Source: Ancylobacter sonchi | GTDB taxonomy: Bacteria > Pseudomonadota > Alphaproteobacteria > Rhizobiales > Xanthobacteraceae | Direction: 5' to 3' | NCBI RefSeq assembly: GCF_018390695.1 | Contig: NZ_JAHBGF010000016.1 | Location: 62,001-126,000 of the forward strand | DNA: 64,000 bases | Shown: positions 27,250 to 35,653 of the stretch, one piece after another | How positions within the stretch are numbered: position 1 is the first letter of the stretch | Layout: the number at the start of each line of letters is the position of its first letter | Notes under the pieces: model-generated | The model's input: the letters and a program-made list of their open reading frames with translations, nothing else | Database searches by the model: none | Told to the model about the DNA's origin: nothing | Translations under genes and position numbers: made by a program

Positions 27250-27611
27250 GGCGTCACCTCCACGGGGGCGGGCAGCAGATAGCTGTCCCACAGGTCGATG
27301 GTGAGGCTGTCGGTCGCCGCGCCCTGCGGACCCCAGAGCTCGCGCATGTCGAAGCGCACGGCGTAGCAATATTCCCGCGTCTCCTCATCGCCGATGGCGC
27401 GCACATCCGGCAGCGCATAGAGGCCGTGCACCTTCACCACCACGCCGCGCTTGCCGCGGCAGTAGCGCGGCAGCCGCGTATGGGTGAGCGGGCTGAGCGT
27501 GCGGGTGACGACCTTGTCGCCCGGCGCGAAGGCCGGCACGCGGGCGGGATCCTCGATCCGGGTGGTGGCGCCGGTGGCGAGAATGTCGAGAATGTCGGCG
27601 GCGCTGAGCAT
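27246..27611 (-). CDS. Nitrile hydratase beta subunit, C-terminal half (separate ORF)
   Basis: The 121-residue product corresponds to the C-terminal half of nitrile hydratase beta: FAPGDKVVTRTLSPLTHTRL, PRYCRGKRGVVVKVHG and EYCYAVRFDMRELWG, ending LTIDLWDSYLLPA. The Arg in RFDMRELWG is in the region that contacts the oxidised cysteines of the alpha subunit. The ATG overlaps the stop of the beta-N gene as TGATG, so no frameshift merges the halves without a change. This split is also found in thiocyanate hydrolase (its alpha subunit) and in three-subunit hydratases. Confidence 0.9.
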   Translation of the reverse strand: MLSAADILDILATGATTRIEDPARVPAFAPGDKVVTRTLSPLTHTRLPRYCRGKRGVVVKVHGLYALPDVRAIGDEETREYCYAVRFDMRELWGPQGAATDSLTIDLWDSYLLPAPVEVTP

Positions 27612-27949
27612 CAGGCGTCTCCGGCGAGAATGTCGGCGGAAGGGGCGCGGCCGGCGGCGAGATGGCGGCCGAATTCCTCGGGGGTCATCAGCCCCTTCTC
27701 CATCATCAGCCGCGCCACCGCGAACCACCATTGCTCGTAATAGGGGCGGGTGAGGTACGTCACCGGCTCCAGCCGCTCGCGCGACTGGCGGAACTCGTCG
27801 TCGGAATAGTGCGCGCCGATGGTGACCATGAACAGCGCGCACATGCGCCGCTCCCACTCGTGCTTGAACACCGGCTCGCTTCCGTCATAGCCCGCCGGCA
27901 CCACCCGGCCGAAGCCGTCGAAGCCGCCGCAATCATGTACCGAGTTCAT
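27611..27949 (-). CDS. Nitrile hydratase beta subunit, N-terminal half (separate ORF)
   Basis: The 112-residue product equals the N-terminal half of nitrile hydratase beta: [30 protein letters not shown] and YLTRPYYEQWWFAVARLMME. The Arg pair after HEWE is in the position of the conserved beta Arg near the active site. The ATG overlaps the alpha stop by one base (TAATG). In ordinary NHases this segment is fused to the beta-C part. Confidence 0.9.
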   Translation of the reverse strand: MNSVHDCGGFDGFGRVVPAGYDGSEPVFKHEWERRMCALFMVTIGAHYSDDEFRQSRERLEPVTYLTRPYYEQWWFAVARLMMEKGLMTPEEFGRHLAAGRAPSADILAGDA

Positions 27950-28662
27950 TAGGCCGGCTCCGGGCTCAGGGCTTCGGTGACGCCGATCATGCTGTCGCGG
28001 GAGACGAGGGCGGCGAGCGCCGCCTCGTCGAGGCCCTCTGTGCCCTCCGGGCGGCGGGGGACGACGAGGTAGCGCACCTCGGAATTGCTATCCCAGACGC
28101 GGATCTCGGTGCTGTCCGGCAGCACGGTGCCGAATTCGGCCAGCACCGAGCGCGGGTCGCGCACGATGCGGGTGCGGTAGGGCATGCTCTTGTACCAGAC
28201 AGGCGGCAGGCCGAGCACCGGCCACGGGTAGCAGGAGCACAGGGTGCAGACGACGACGTTGTGCACATCCGCCGTGTTTTCCAAGGCCACCATGTTCTCG
28301 CCCTGCGCGCCGGCGAAGCCGAGATCGGCGATGGCGGCGTTGGGATCGGCGAGCAGCCACGCCTTGTAGACGGGATCGGCCCAGGCGCGGGCGATCACCC
28401 TGGCGCCGTTCTTCGGGCCGATCTGGTTCTCGTAGAGGTCCACCACCGCGTCGAGCGCCGATGGATCGACCAGCCCCTTCTGGGTGAGCAGTTCCTCCAG
28501 CGCCTTGACGCGGGCGCTGATCTCGATGTCGGCGATCGACATCAGTAGCGCGTCGACTTCCTCGGAGTGGATGCGGTGGAAATGATCGTGATCATGGCCC
28601 TCATGCGAATGATCACCGTGCGAGTGATCGTCATGATCGTGGTCGTCGTGCTGCCCTGCCAT
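27949..28662 (-). CDS. Cobalt-type nitrile hydratase alpha subunit / thiocyanate hydrolase gamma-like
   Basis: This 237-residue catalytic subunit has the metal-claw motif [11 protein letters not shown] (Cys139, Cys142, Cys144). The CTLCSC form marks the cobalt type; iron enzymes have CSLCSC. It is followed by [17 protein letters not shown] and ends [11 protein letters not shown]. It hydrates nitriles to amides, or thiocyanate if this is an SCNase-like enzyme. A striking N-terminal tail holds 12 His among residues 5-32, alternating with Asp, and probably binds metal. The start MAGQHDDHD is the nearest good ATG. Gene order is alpha, beta-N, beta-C, accessory. Confidence 0.92.
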   Translation of the reverse strand: MAGQHDDHDHDDHSHGDHSHEGHDHDHFHRIHSEEVDALLMSIADIEISARVKALEELLTQKGLVDPSALDAVVDLYENQIGPKNGARVIARAWADPVYKAWLLADPNAAIADLGFAGAQGENMVALENTADVHNVVVCTLCSCYPWPVLGLPPVWYKSMPYRTRIVRDPRSVLAEFGTVLPDSTEIRVWDSNSEVRYLVVPRRPEGTEGLDEAALAALVSRDSMIGVTEALSPEPA

Positions 28663-28685
28663 GCCGATGCGGTCCGCCCAAGAGA

Positions 28686-28727
28686 CTGAAATCGCCAGCC
28701 TGAAGTCACTGGCCTGAAATCGCCGGG
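28686..28727. repeat. Three-unit 14-base tandem repeat upstream of the nitrile hydratase operon
   Basis: Units start at 28686, 28700 and 28714: CTGAAATCGCCAGC, CTGAAGTCACTGGC, CTGAAATCGCCGGG. They lie 24-65 bases before the alpha-subunit ATG. Unit length and core match the repeat at 22896-22951, which makes a dispersed minisatellite family more likely than a regulator site. Confidence 0.7.
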
Positions 28728-28934
28728 AAAGCCGCATTATGCGGACACGCCCTGCGCGTGTCGACGATGCAGGGGTAGAAAAACGGCATGGTGAAAAAGC
28801 AGGCGCCCCGGCAGACGCAGCTGCACGTGCAACCTCCCGACTGATCGGCCCCGGCGTTTAGCCACTTAGATACCCTTGCCGCCGGCCGGATCTGCCTTAC
28901 GCTGCGCCCGCCGAAATAGAGAGGGATTCGCGCC

Positions 28935-30059
28935 ATGTTCGAGGCAAAATCGAAACGCCGGACGCTTGCGGGACGCGGCGCCCGCCTCGGCGTCTCCCTC
29001 GCTGTGGCGCTGAGCCTCGCCCTCGGCGCGCCGGCGCAGGCCTGCACCAGCTTCCTGCTGGGCACCTCCGACGGCGCCTATGTCTATGGCCGCACCATGG
29101 AATTCGGCTTCAAGCTCGCCTCCGACGTGATGGTGATCCCACGCCACTTCGCGCTGGCCGGCACCGGTCCCGGTGGCAAGCCCGGCATCGCCTGGACCTC
29201 GACCTATGCCGCCGTCGGCATGAATGCCTTCGGCCTGCCGGTGCTGACCGACGGCATGAACGAGAAGGGCCTCGCCGGCGGCATCCTGTATTTCCCCGAC
29301 TATGCCGGCTATGCCGACCCGGCCAAGGCGGACCCGAAAAGCGCCATGGCGCCGTGGGACTTCCTGACCTGGGCGCTGACCAACTTCGCCACCGTGGCCG
29401 AGGTCAAGGCGGCGCTCGCCGGCATCACGATCGTCGACGTCGCCCAGCCGCAAATGGGCATCACCCCGCCCTTCCACTACACGCTGCACGACGCCGGCGG
29501 CGCCTCGCTGGTGATCGAGCCGGTGGGCGGCGAGCTGAAGGTCTACGACAACCCGTTCGGGGTGATGACCAACGCCCCCGACTTCAGCTGGCACCTCACC
29601 AATCTCAAGAACTATGTGAAGCTCTCGCCGGTCAACGCACCGGACATCAAGGTGGGCGGCCAGACGATTTCCTCGTTCGGCCAGGGCTCCGGCCTGCTCG
29701 GCATTCCCGGCGACCCGACGCCGCCCTCGCGCTTCATCCGCGCGCTCGGCTATGCGATGTCGGCGCAGAAGCTGCCGAGCGGCGAGCCGAGCGTGCGCCT
29801 CGCCGAGCACATCCTCAACAATTTCGACATCCCGGTCGGTTTCATCCAGCCGGGCGGCGGCAGCACCGCCGATCTGGAATACACCCAGTGGTCGTCGGTC
29901 GCCGACCTCAAGAACCGGCGCTACTATGTGAAGACCTATGACGACCAGGTGCTGCGCGCGGTCGACCTGACGAGCTTCGACCTCGACGCCAAGGCCCTGG
30001 CCGTCGCGCCGCTGAAGCCGATGCCGACCCCGCCGCCGCTGGCCTTCCCCAAGCCGTGA
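28935..30059 (+). CDS. Secreted choloylglycine hydrolase / linear amide C-N hydrolase family (Ntn)
   Basis: The 374-residue preprotein has a twin-Arg-free Sec signal peptide and cleavage after APAQA that would expose Cys37 as the N-terminal nucleophile (CTSFLLG). Other family marks are YGRTMEFG with Arg and Glu/Asp near the active site, LTDGMNEKGLAGGILYFP, and GVMTNAPDFSWHL. The family includes bile-salt hydrolases, penicillin V acylases and N-acyl homoserine lactone acylases; the substrate cannot be chosen from sequence. It ends in a Pro-rich tail and a strong hairpin follows at 30082-30107. Confidence 0.9.
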   Translation: MFEAKSKRRTLAGRGARLGVSLAVALSLALGAPAQACTSFLLGTSDGAYVYGRTMEFGFKLASDVMVIPRHFALAGTGPGGKPGIAWTSTYAAVGMNAFGLPVLTDGMNEKGLAGGILYFPDYAGYADPAKADPKSAMAPWDFLTWALTNFATVAEVKAALAGITIVDVAQPQMGITPPFHYTLHDAGGASLVIEPVGGELKVYDNPFGVMTNAPDFSWHLTNLKNYVKLSPVNAPDIKVGGQTISSFGQGSGLLGIPGDPTPPSRFIRALGYAMSAQKLPSGEPSVRLAEHILNNFDIPVGFIQPGGGSTADLEYTQWSSVADLKNRRYYVKTYDDQVLRAVDLTSFDLDAKALAVAPLKPMPTPPPLAFPKP

Positions 30060-30081
30060 GGCGAGGCTCCGCCGACCAGCC

Positions 30082-30107
30082 TTCCGCCGACCCGTGGGCC
30101 GGCGGAA
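30082..30107. terminator. Hairpin between convergent Ntn hydrolase and phoB genes
   Basis: TTCCGCCG and CGGCGGAA form an eight-pair stem, with CCC and GGG able to pair inside the ten-base loop. It lies 22 bases after one stop and 25 before the other, so it may serve both genes. Confidence 0.5.
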
Positions 30108-30132
30108 CCGTTTGCCGCATCGGCACCGCGCC

Positions 30133-30834
30133 TCAATGGGCGCGGGCGAACATCTCGTTGAAGGAATAGCCGGAGCCGCGCACGGTGCGGATCGGGTCGG
30201 GCTGGCGCGGACGGTTCAGCGCCTTGCGCAGCCGGCCGACATGCACGTCGACGGTGCGCTCGTCGATATAGACGTCCTGGCCCCAGACGCCGTCGAGCAG
30301 TTGCTCGCGCGAATAGACCCGGCCCGGCGACTGCATCAGGAACTCCAGCAGCCGGAACTCGGTGGGGCCGAGATGCAGCTCGCGGCCGGAGCGGTGCACC
30401 CGCTTGGTCTCGCGGTCGAGCTCGATGTCGCCGGCGCGCAGCAGCGTCGAGATATGGTCGGGCTTGGCCCGGCGCAGCAGCGCCCGTACCCGCGCCACCA
30501 GCTCGGGCACCGAGAATGGCTTCACCACATAGTCGTCGGCGCCGGTGGCGAGGCCGCGCACGCGCTCGGTCTCCTCGCCGCGGGCGGTGAGCATGAGGAT
30601 CGGCATGCGCTCGGTTTCCGGCCGAGCGCGCAGGCGCCGGCACAGCTCGATGCCGGACAGGCCCGGCAGCATCCAGTCCAGCAGGACCAGATCCGGCACC
30701 TTCTCGCGCAGCCGCGTCTCGGCCTCGTCGCCGCGCGCCACGCTCTCGACCGAATAGCCCTCGGCCTCGAGATTGTAGCGCAGCAGCAGGGTGAGCGGCT
30801 CCTCGTCCTCGACGATGAGAATGTTGGTCGGCAT
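30133..30834 (-). CDS. phoB: Phosphate regulon response regulator PhoB
   Basis: This 233-residue OmpR/PhoB-family regulator has a receiver domain (DEE pocket; LVLLDWMLPGLSGIELCRRL with the phospho-acceptor Asp; the ADDYVVKPF segment) and a winged-helix DNA-binding domain (LGPTEFRLLEFLMQSPGRVY; RTVDVHVGRLRKAL; TVRGSGYSF). It is the last gene of the phoR-pstSCAB-phoU-phoB series, which secures the assignment. It binds Pho boxes such as that at 35624-35652. Confidence 0.97.
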   Translation of the reverse strand: MPTNILIVEDEEPLTLLLRYNLEAEGYSVESVARGDEAETRLREKVPDLVLLDWMLPGLSGIELCRRLRARPETERMPILMLTARGEETERVRGLATGADDYVVKPFSVPELVARVRALLRRAKPDHISTLLRAGDIELDRETKRVHRSGRELHLGPTEFRLLEFLMQSPGRVYSREQLLDGVWGQDVYIDERTVDVHVGRLRKALNRPRQPDPIRTVRGSGYSFNEMFARAH

Positions 30835-30866
30835 CGCTTATCCCGTGAGAAAGATCCGCCCCCGCC

Positions 30867-31583
30867 TCAGGAGGGGAACGGAACCGAGGTCAGGCTGGTG
30901 GTATCCTGCTTCGGCCGCTCGTCGGTCAGCAGCTGGCCGGTGGCGAGATAGTGCACCGTCTCGGCAACGTTGGTGGCGTGGTCGCCGATGCGCTCGATGT
31001 TCTTGGCGCAGAACAGCAGGTGCGTGCACAGCGAGATGTTGCGCGGGTCTTCCATCATGTAGGTGAGGAGCTCGCGGAACAGCGAGGTGTAGAGCACGTC
31101 GATCTCGCCATCGCGCTTCCACACCTCGATGGCGCGGGCGTCGTCGCGGCCGGCATAGGCGTCGAGCACTTCCTTGAGCTGCTCGAGCACCATGCTGGAC
31201 ATGTGCTCGACGCCGCGCACCAGCTTCTGCGGGTGGAACTCGCCGGTGAGGGCGAGCACGCGCTTGGCGGTGTTCTTGGCGAGGTCGCCGATGCGCTCGA
31301 GGTCGTTGGCGATGCGCATCGCGGCGACGACCTCGCGCAGGTCGCCGGCCAGCGGCTGGCGACGGGCGATGGTGAGGATCGCCTTTTCCTCGATCTCCCG
31401 CTGCAGGAGGTCGATCGGGCCGTCGAGCACGATCACCTTCTGGGCAAGCTCGGCGTCGCGCTTGATCAGCGCCTGCACGGAATCGGCGACCAGCTGTTCG
31501 GCCTGGCCACCCATCTCCACCACGTGGCGGCTGATCTCCTTGAGATCGGTGTCGAACGAGGAGACGATGTGTTCGGAGGGCAT
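30867..31583 (-). CDS. phoU: Phosphate signalling protein PhoU
   Basis: The 238-residue all-helical protein has two PhoU repeats with the metal-cluster motifs NDLERIGDLAKNTAKRV (about residue 91) and AKNIERIGDHATNVAETV (about residue 190). It couples the Pst transporter to PhoR. The start MPSEHIVSSFDTDL follows a GGAAAAAGGA site. It sits between pstB and phoB. Confidence 0.97.
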   Translation of the reverse strand: MPSEHIVSSFDTDLKEISRHVVEMGGQAEQLVADSVQALIKRDAELAQKVIVLDGPIDLLQREIEEKAILTIARRQPLAGDLREVVAAMRIANDLERIGDLAKNTAKRVLALTGEFHPQKLVRGVEHMSSMVLEQLKEVLDAYAGRDDARAIEVWKRDGEIDVLYTSLFRELLTYMMEDPRNISLCTHLLFCAKNIERIGDHATNVAETVHYLATGQLLTDERPKQDTTSLTSVPFPS

Positions 31584-31609
31584 CGGACGATCCTTTTTCC
31601 CGTCGCCAC

Positions 31610-32431
31610 TCAGCCGAAGCGGCCGGTGATGTAGTCGCGGGTGCGCGCCTCGCGCGGATTGGTGAAGATCTCGTTCGACGGCCCGACCTCGATCAGCTCG
31701 CCGAGATAGAAGAACGAGGTGATGTCGGCGCAGCGGGCGGCCTGCTGCATGTTGTGCGTCACGATGACGATGGTGAATTCCTGCTTCAGCTCGTCGATCA
31801 GGTCCTCGATCTTCGAGGTCGAGATAGGATCGAGCGCCGAGGTCGGCTCGTCGAGCAGGATCACTTCCGGCCGCACCGCGATGGTGCGGGCGATGCACAG
31901 GCGCTGCTGCTGGCCGCCGGACATGCCGAGCGCCGAAGTGTGCAGGCGGTCCTTGGTCTCCTCCCAGATGGCGGCCTTGCGCAGGCACCATTCCACCCGC
32001 TCGTCCATCTGCGACTTGGAGAGGCTCTCATGCAGCTTCACGCCGAAGGCGATGTTGTCATAGATCGACATCGGGAACGGCGTCGGCTTCTGGAACACCA
32101 TGCCGATGCGCGAGCGGATTACCGTCGAGTCGAGGTTCTTCGACAGGAGGTCGCCGCCGTCGAAATGGATCTTCCCTTCCGCGCGCTGGCCCGGATAGAG
32201 CTGGTACATGCGGTTGAACACGCGCAGCAGCGTGGACTTGCCGCAGCCCGACGGCCCGATCATCGCGGTGACGCGCTTCTCGGGAATGGTGAAGTTGATG
32301 TTCTTCAGCGCGTGGTTGTCGCCGTAGTAGAAATTCAGCTTCTCGACCTTGAGCTTGGGCTCGGCGGACGGCGCGGTGGCGCGATTGACGGCGGAAGCGA
32401 TGTCGATCGAGGTATCGGGTGCGAAATTCAT
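31610..32431 (-). CDS. pstB: Phosphate ABC transporter ATP-binding protein PstB
   Basis: The 273-residue ATPase has Walker [12 protein letters not shown], the signature [16 protein letters not shown] and Walker [14 protein letters not shown], with the PstB-typical [13 protein letters not shown] at the N-terminus. It drives high-affinity phosphate import with PstC and PstA. It starts 7 bases after pstA. Confidence 0.98.
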   Translation of the reverse strand: MNFAPDTSIDIASAVNRATAPSAEPKLKVEKLNFYYGDNHALKNINFTIPEKRVTAMIGPSGCGKSTLLRVFNRMYQLYPGQRAEGKIHFDGGDLLSKNLDSTVIRSRIGMVFQKPTPFPMSIYDNIAFGVKLHESLSKSQMDERVEWCLRKAAIWEETKDRLHTSALGMSGGQQQRLCIARTIAVRPEVILLDEPTSALDPISTSKIEDLIDELKQEFTIVIVTHNMQQAARCADITSFFYLGELIEVGPSNEIFTNPREARTRDYITGRFG

Positions 32432-32438
32432 GGCCGTC

Positions 32439-33272
32439 TCACTTCATCTTCGCCAGAACCAGGCGGGACAGGACGTTCAGGGTCAGCACCCCGACGGTGA
32501 TGATGAGGGCGCCGGCCCAGGCAAGGGCGACCCAATCCTCGAAGGGGCTGGCGGCGTATTGATAGATCGCGATCGGCAGCGACGCCATGGGCGCCGACAT
32601 GTTCAGCGACCAGCCATTATTGCCGAGCGAGGTGAACAGCAGCGGCGCGGTCTCGCCGGCGGCGCGAGCCAGCGCCAGCAGGATGCCGGTGACGATGCCG
32701 GCGCGGGCGGCGCGCCAGGTAATGAAGGTGACCACCTTCCACTGCGGCGCGCCGAGCGCGAAGGCCGCCTCGCGCAGGCCGATCGGCACCAGGTTGAGCA
32801 TGTCCTCGGTGGTGCGCACCACCACCGGGATGACCAGGATGGCGAGCGCCGCCGAGCCGGCCCAGCCGGAGAAGCCGCCGAACGGCACCACCAGCAGCTG
32901 GTAGACGAACAGACCGATCAGGATCGACGGCGCCGACAGCAGCACGTCGTTGACGAAGCGCACGACGTTGGCGACCTGGGTGCCGCGGCCGTTCTCAGCG
33001 AGGAAGGTGCCGCACATCAGGCCGATGGGCGTGCCGACGATCAGCGCGACGCCGATCTGGATCAGCGAGCCGACGATGGCGTTGAGCAGGCCGCCACCCG
33101 CGCCGGGCGGCGCGGTGATCTTGGTGAAGACGTGCGGGCCGAGGGCCGGAAGGCCGCGGGACAGCAGCGTCCACAGGATCCAGGCGAGCAGCACCAGCGA
33201 AAGTGCGGCGAAGCCGGTGGAGATGGCCTTGACGACGTAGTCGGTGGTGCGACGGCGGGCGAGCGATGCCAT
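32439..33272 (-). CDS. pstA: Phosphate ABC transporter permease PstA
   Basis: This 277-residue permease has about six membrane helices and the EAA loop [20 protein letters not shown]. The C-terminal segment [18 protein letters not shown] is typical of PstA. The ATG at 33272 starts [13 protein letters not shown]; the ORF reaching upstream into pstC is a frame artefact. It starts 14 bases after pstC. Confidence 0.97.
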   Translation of the reverse strand: MASLARRRTTDYVVKAISTGFAALSLVLLAWILWTLLSRGLPALGPHVFTKITAPPGAGGGLLNAIVGSLIQIGVALIVGTPIGLMCGTFLAENGRGTQVANVVRFVNDVLLSAPSILIGLFVYQLLVVPFGGFSGWAGSAALAILVIPVVVRTTEDMLNLVPIGLREAAFALGAPQWKVVTFITWRAARAGIVTGILLALARAAGETAPLLFTSLGNNGWSLNMSAPMASLPIAIYQYAASPFEDWVALAWAGALIITVGVLTLNVLSRLVLAKMK

Positions 33273-33286
33273 GATTTCCTCTCCCC

Positions 33287-34264
33287 TCAGCCCTTGAGCT
33301 TCGAACGCACCAGGAGGCGCGACAGAGCGAGAACGATGAAGGAGATGACGAACAGGATGAAGCCGAGCTGCAGCAGCGACTGCAGCTTGAGCGAGCCGAT
33401 CGACGCCTCGGGGAACTCGTTGGCGATGGTCGAGGCGATGGTGGCGCCCGGCGCGAACAGCGAGGCCGACATGCGGGTGGCGTTGCCGATGACGAAGGTG
33501 ACCGCCATGGTCTCGCCGAGCGCGCGGCCGAGGCCGAGCATCACCGCGCCGACCATGGCCGTGCGGCCATAGGGCACCGAGACGTTGCGATAGACCTCGT
33601 AGCTGGTGGCGCCGACGCCGTAGGCGGATTCCTTCAGCATCGGCGGCACCGATTCCAGCACCTCGACGAACATCGCGGTGATGAAGGGCAGGATCATCAG
33701 CGCCAGGATCAGGCCGGCGGTGAGCATGCCGGCGCCGAGCGGCGGCCCCTGGAACAGCGCGCCGAGCAGCGGGATCGGGCCGAGCCACTCGATCAGCGGC
33801 GGCTGCACATAGGCGGCGATCAGCGGCACCACGATGAAGAAGCCCCACATGCCGTAGATGATCGACGGGACGGCCGCGAGCAGCTGGATGGCGACGCCGA
33901 TCGGCCGGCGGAACGGACCGGGGGCGATCTCGGTGAGGAAGAAGGCGATGCCGAAGGAGAGCGGCAGCGCCACGATGACGGCGATCACCGCGCTCGCCAC
34001 CGTGCCGAACACCATGACGCCGGCGCCGAAGCGCTCGGTGACCGGGTTCCAGGTGGTGGACCAGAGGAAGGAGATGCCGAACTCGCGTAGCGCGGGCAAC
34101 CCGCCCTCGAAGAGCATGGCGATGATGAGGCCGAGCAGAACCAGCACGAAAATGCCGCTGGCCCAGAGCAGGCCGACGAAGATGGGATCGCTGATGCGCC
34201 CGGTCGGCTTGTGCGCGGCGAGCAGGGCCGTGTCGGCCTCGGTTCCGCTGATAGAGGCAGCCAT
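33287..34264 (-). CDS. pstC: Phosphate ABC transporter permease PstC
   Basis: The 325-residue permease has about six helices and the PstC segments SIIYGMWGFFIVVPLI, LKESAYGVGATSYEVYRNVS (EAA loop) and LGRALGETMAVTFVIGNA. It forms the channel with PstA. It follows pstS after a 201-base gap containing the stem-loop at 34406-34445. Confidence 0.97.
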   Translation of the reverse strand: MAASISGTEADTALLAAHKPTGRISDPIFVGLLWASGIFVLVLLGLIIAMLFEGGLPALREFGISFLWSTTWNPVTERFGAGVMVFGTVASAVIAVIVALPLSFGIAFFLTEIAPGPFRRPIGVAIQLLAAVPSIIYGMWGFFIVVPLIAAYVQPPLIEWLGPIPLLGALFQGPPLGAGMLTAGLILALMILPFITAMFVEVLESVPPMLKESAYGVGATSYEVYRNVSVPYGRTAMVGAVMLGLGRALGETMAVTFVIGNATRMSASLFAPGATIASTIANEFPEASIGSLKLQSLLQLGFILFVISFIVLALSRLLVRSKLKG

Positions 34265-34405
34265 GTCGAATGTCCTTGAGCGCTGTCGCCGCTGATGCGC
34301 TTGAAACGGGATTGCCTGCTCACCGGCCTGACGGGCGCCTCGATGGACGCTCGCACCCGGGGCGGGCAAGACGCGGAAGGCACGGCACGGTATCGGCGAG
34401 CGAAA

Positions 34406-34445
34406 GGCGAGGGGGCGGCCGTCAGGACGGCGACACCCCCTCGCC
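34406..34445 (-). terminator. Long stem-loop between pstS and pstC
   Basis: The outer arms GGCGAGGGGG and CCCCCTCGCC pair perfectly over ten bases, and inside them CCGTC pairs with GACGG. It lies 20 bases after the pstS stop and has no T tract. It is placed like the hairpin after ytfQ and may let pstS transcripts outnumber those of the permeases. Confidence 0.6.
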
Positions 34446-34465
34446 CGCTATCGGAGCCTTGAGGC

Positions 34466-35509
34466 TCAGTTGGTCCAGACCGCCTTGCCGTCGGCCTTCA
34501 CTTCGGCCTTCCAGGCGTCGCGGATGGCGCTGACCACCGAGTCCGGCAGCGCGATATAGTGCAGCTTCTCAGCGATGGCGTCGCCCTCGGCGCCGTACGC
34601 CCAGTCGAAGAACTTGATCACTTCGGCCGACTGCGCGCCGTTGGCGGGGTTCTTCGGCAGCAGGATGTAGGTGGCGCTGGTGATCGGCCAGGCCTTCTCG
34701 CCGGCGGTGTCGATCATCGAAGCGGCGAAGTTCTTCGCGCCCTTCCAGTCGGCGGCGGCGGCGGCGTCCATGAAGGCGGCGGTGGTCGGCTTCACGACCT
34801 TGCCGGCCTTGTTGACGAGGTTGGTCGAGGTCAGCGAGTTGGCCGCGGCATAGACGAACTCGACATAGCCGACCGCGCCCTTGGTGTTCTTCACGGTGCC
34901 GGCAATGCCTTCATTGCCCTTGGCGCCGGCGCCAGCCGGCCACTGCACCGAGGTTGCGGCGCCGATGTTGGACTTCCAGTCCGCGCTGACCGAAGCGAGG
35001 TAGGAGGTGAACACGAAGGAGGTGCCCGACGAATCCGAGCGGTAAACCGGGACGATGGCCAGATCCGGCAGCGTCACGCCCTTGTTGAGCGCGGCGATCT
35101 TCGGGTCGTTCCACTTGGTGATCTTGCCCTGGTAGATGTCGGCGAGGGTGGCGCCGTCGAGGGTGAGCTGGCCGTCGGCGACGCCGTCGATGTTGACGAT
35201 GGCGACCACCGAGCCGATCACGGTCGGGAACTGCAGCAGGCTGGCCTGCTCGAGCTTGTCGTCCTTCATCGGCGCGTCGGAGGCGCCGAAATCGACCGTG
35301 CGGTTGACGATCTGGTTCTGACCACCGCCCGAGCCGATCGACTGATAGTTGAGGCCGGTGCCGGACTTCGCCTTATAAGCCGCAGCCCAGGCCTGGTAGA
35401 CCGGGGCCGGGAACGAGGCGCCCGCGCCGTTGATGTCGGCAGCGAAGGCGTTGCCGGTCAGGGCGGCGAACGAGACCACGGCGACGCCGAGGAGGCGGTT
35501 GAATTTCAA
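34466..35509 (-). CDS. pstS: Phosphate-binding periplasmic protein PstS
   Basis: This 347-residue binding protein has a signal peptide (cleavage after NAFA) and the mature start ADINGAGASFPAPVYQAW. The phosphate-site segments are YQSIGSGGGQNQIVNRTVDF with GASDAPM, and VYRSDSSGTSFVFTSYL. The start codon is TTG (35509), with AGAAG upstream; no ATG fits. The promoter between phoR and pstS carries a three-unit Pho box. Confidence 0.96.
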   Translation of the reverse strand: MKFNRLLGVAVVSFAALTGNAFAADINGAGASFPAPVYQAWAAAYKAKSGTGLNYQSIGSGGGQNQIVNRTVDFGASDAPMKDDKLEQASLLQFPTVIGSVVAIVNIDGVADGQLTLDGATLADIYQGKITKWNDPKIAALNKGVTLPDLAIVPVYRSDSSGTSFVFTSYLASVSADWKSNIGAATSVQWPAGAGAKGNEGIAGTVKNTKGAVGYVEFVYAAANSLTSTNLVNKAGKVVKPTTAAFMDAAAAADWKGAKNFAASMIDTAGEKAWPITSATYILLPKNPANGAQSAEVIKFFDWAYGAEGDAIAEKLHYIALPDSVVSAIRDAWKAEVKADGKAVWTN

Positions 35510-35623
35510 AGGTCTTCTCCCAGTGCTTCAGCGGCTCGCGCGGCGCACGAGCCGGGCCGGAGGTGTTGCCCGTAGGCGGTGATGGATCACACGGGACTCT
35601 TAACGACCGGACGCCACCGTTCT

Positions 35624-35652
35624 ATGACTTTGCAATGACACTTAAATGACAG
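35624..35652 (-). promoter_or_regulatory. Three-unit Pho box upstream of pstS
   Basis: On the minus strand CTGTCAT, GTGTCAT and AAGTCAT recur at exact 11-base steps with AT-rich spacers (TTAA, TGCA). This is the PhoB-binding arrangement. The box begins two bases after the phoR stop and ends 114 bases before the pstS TTG, so it drives pstSCAB-phoUB. Confidence 0.88.
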
Positions 35653-35653
35653 G

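Noticed and set aside
27246-27949. Frameshift breaking a normal nitrile hydratase beta subunit
   Set aside because: Both halves have complete ends, a 1-base TGATG overlap typical of real gene junctions, and counterparts in known three-subunit enzymes. A sequencing error remains possible and is listed as a check.
28686-28727. Iterons of a replication origin or a CRISPR array
   Set aside because: Three degenerate 14-base units without spacers, without AT-rich DNA, rep or cas genes.
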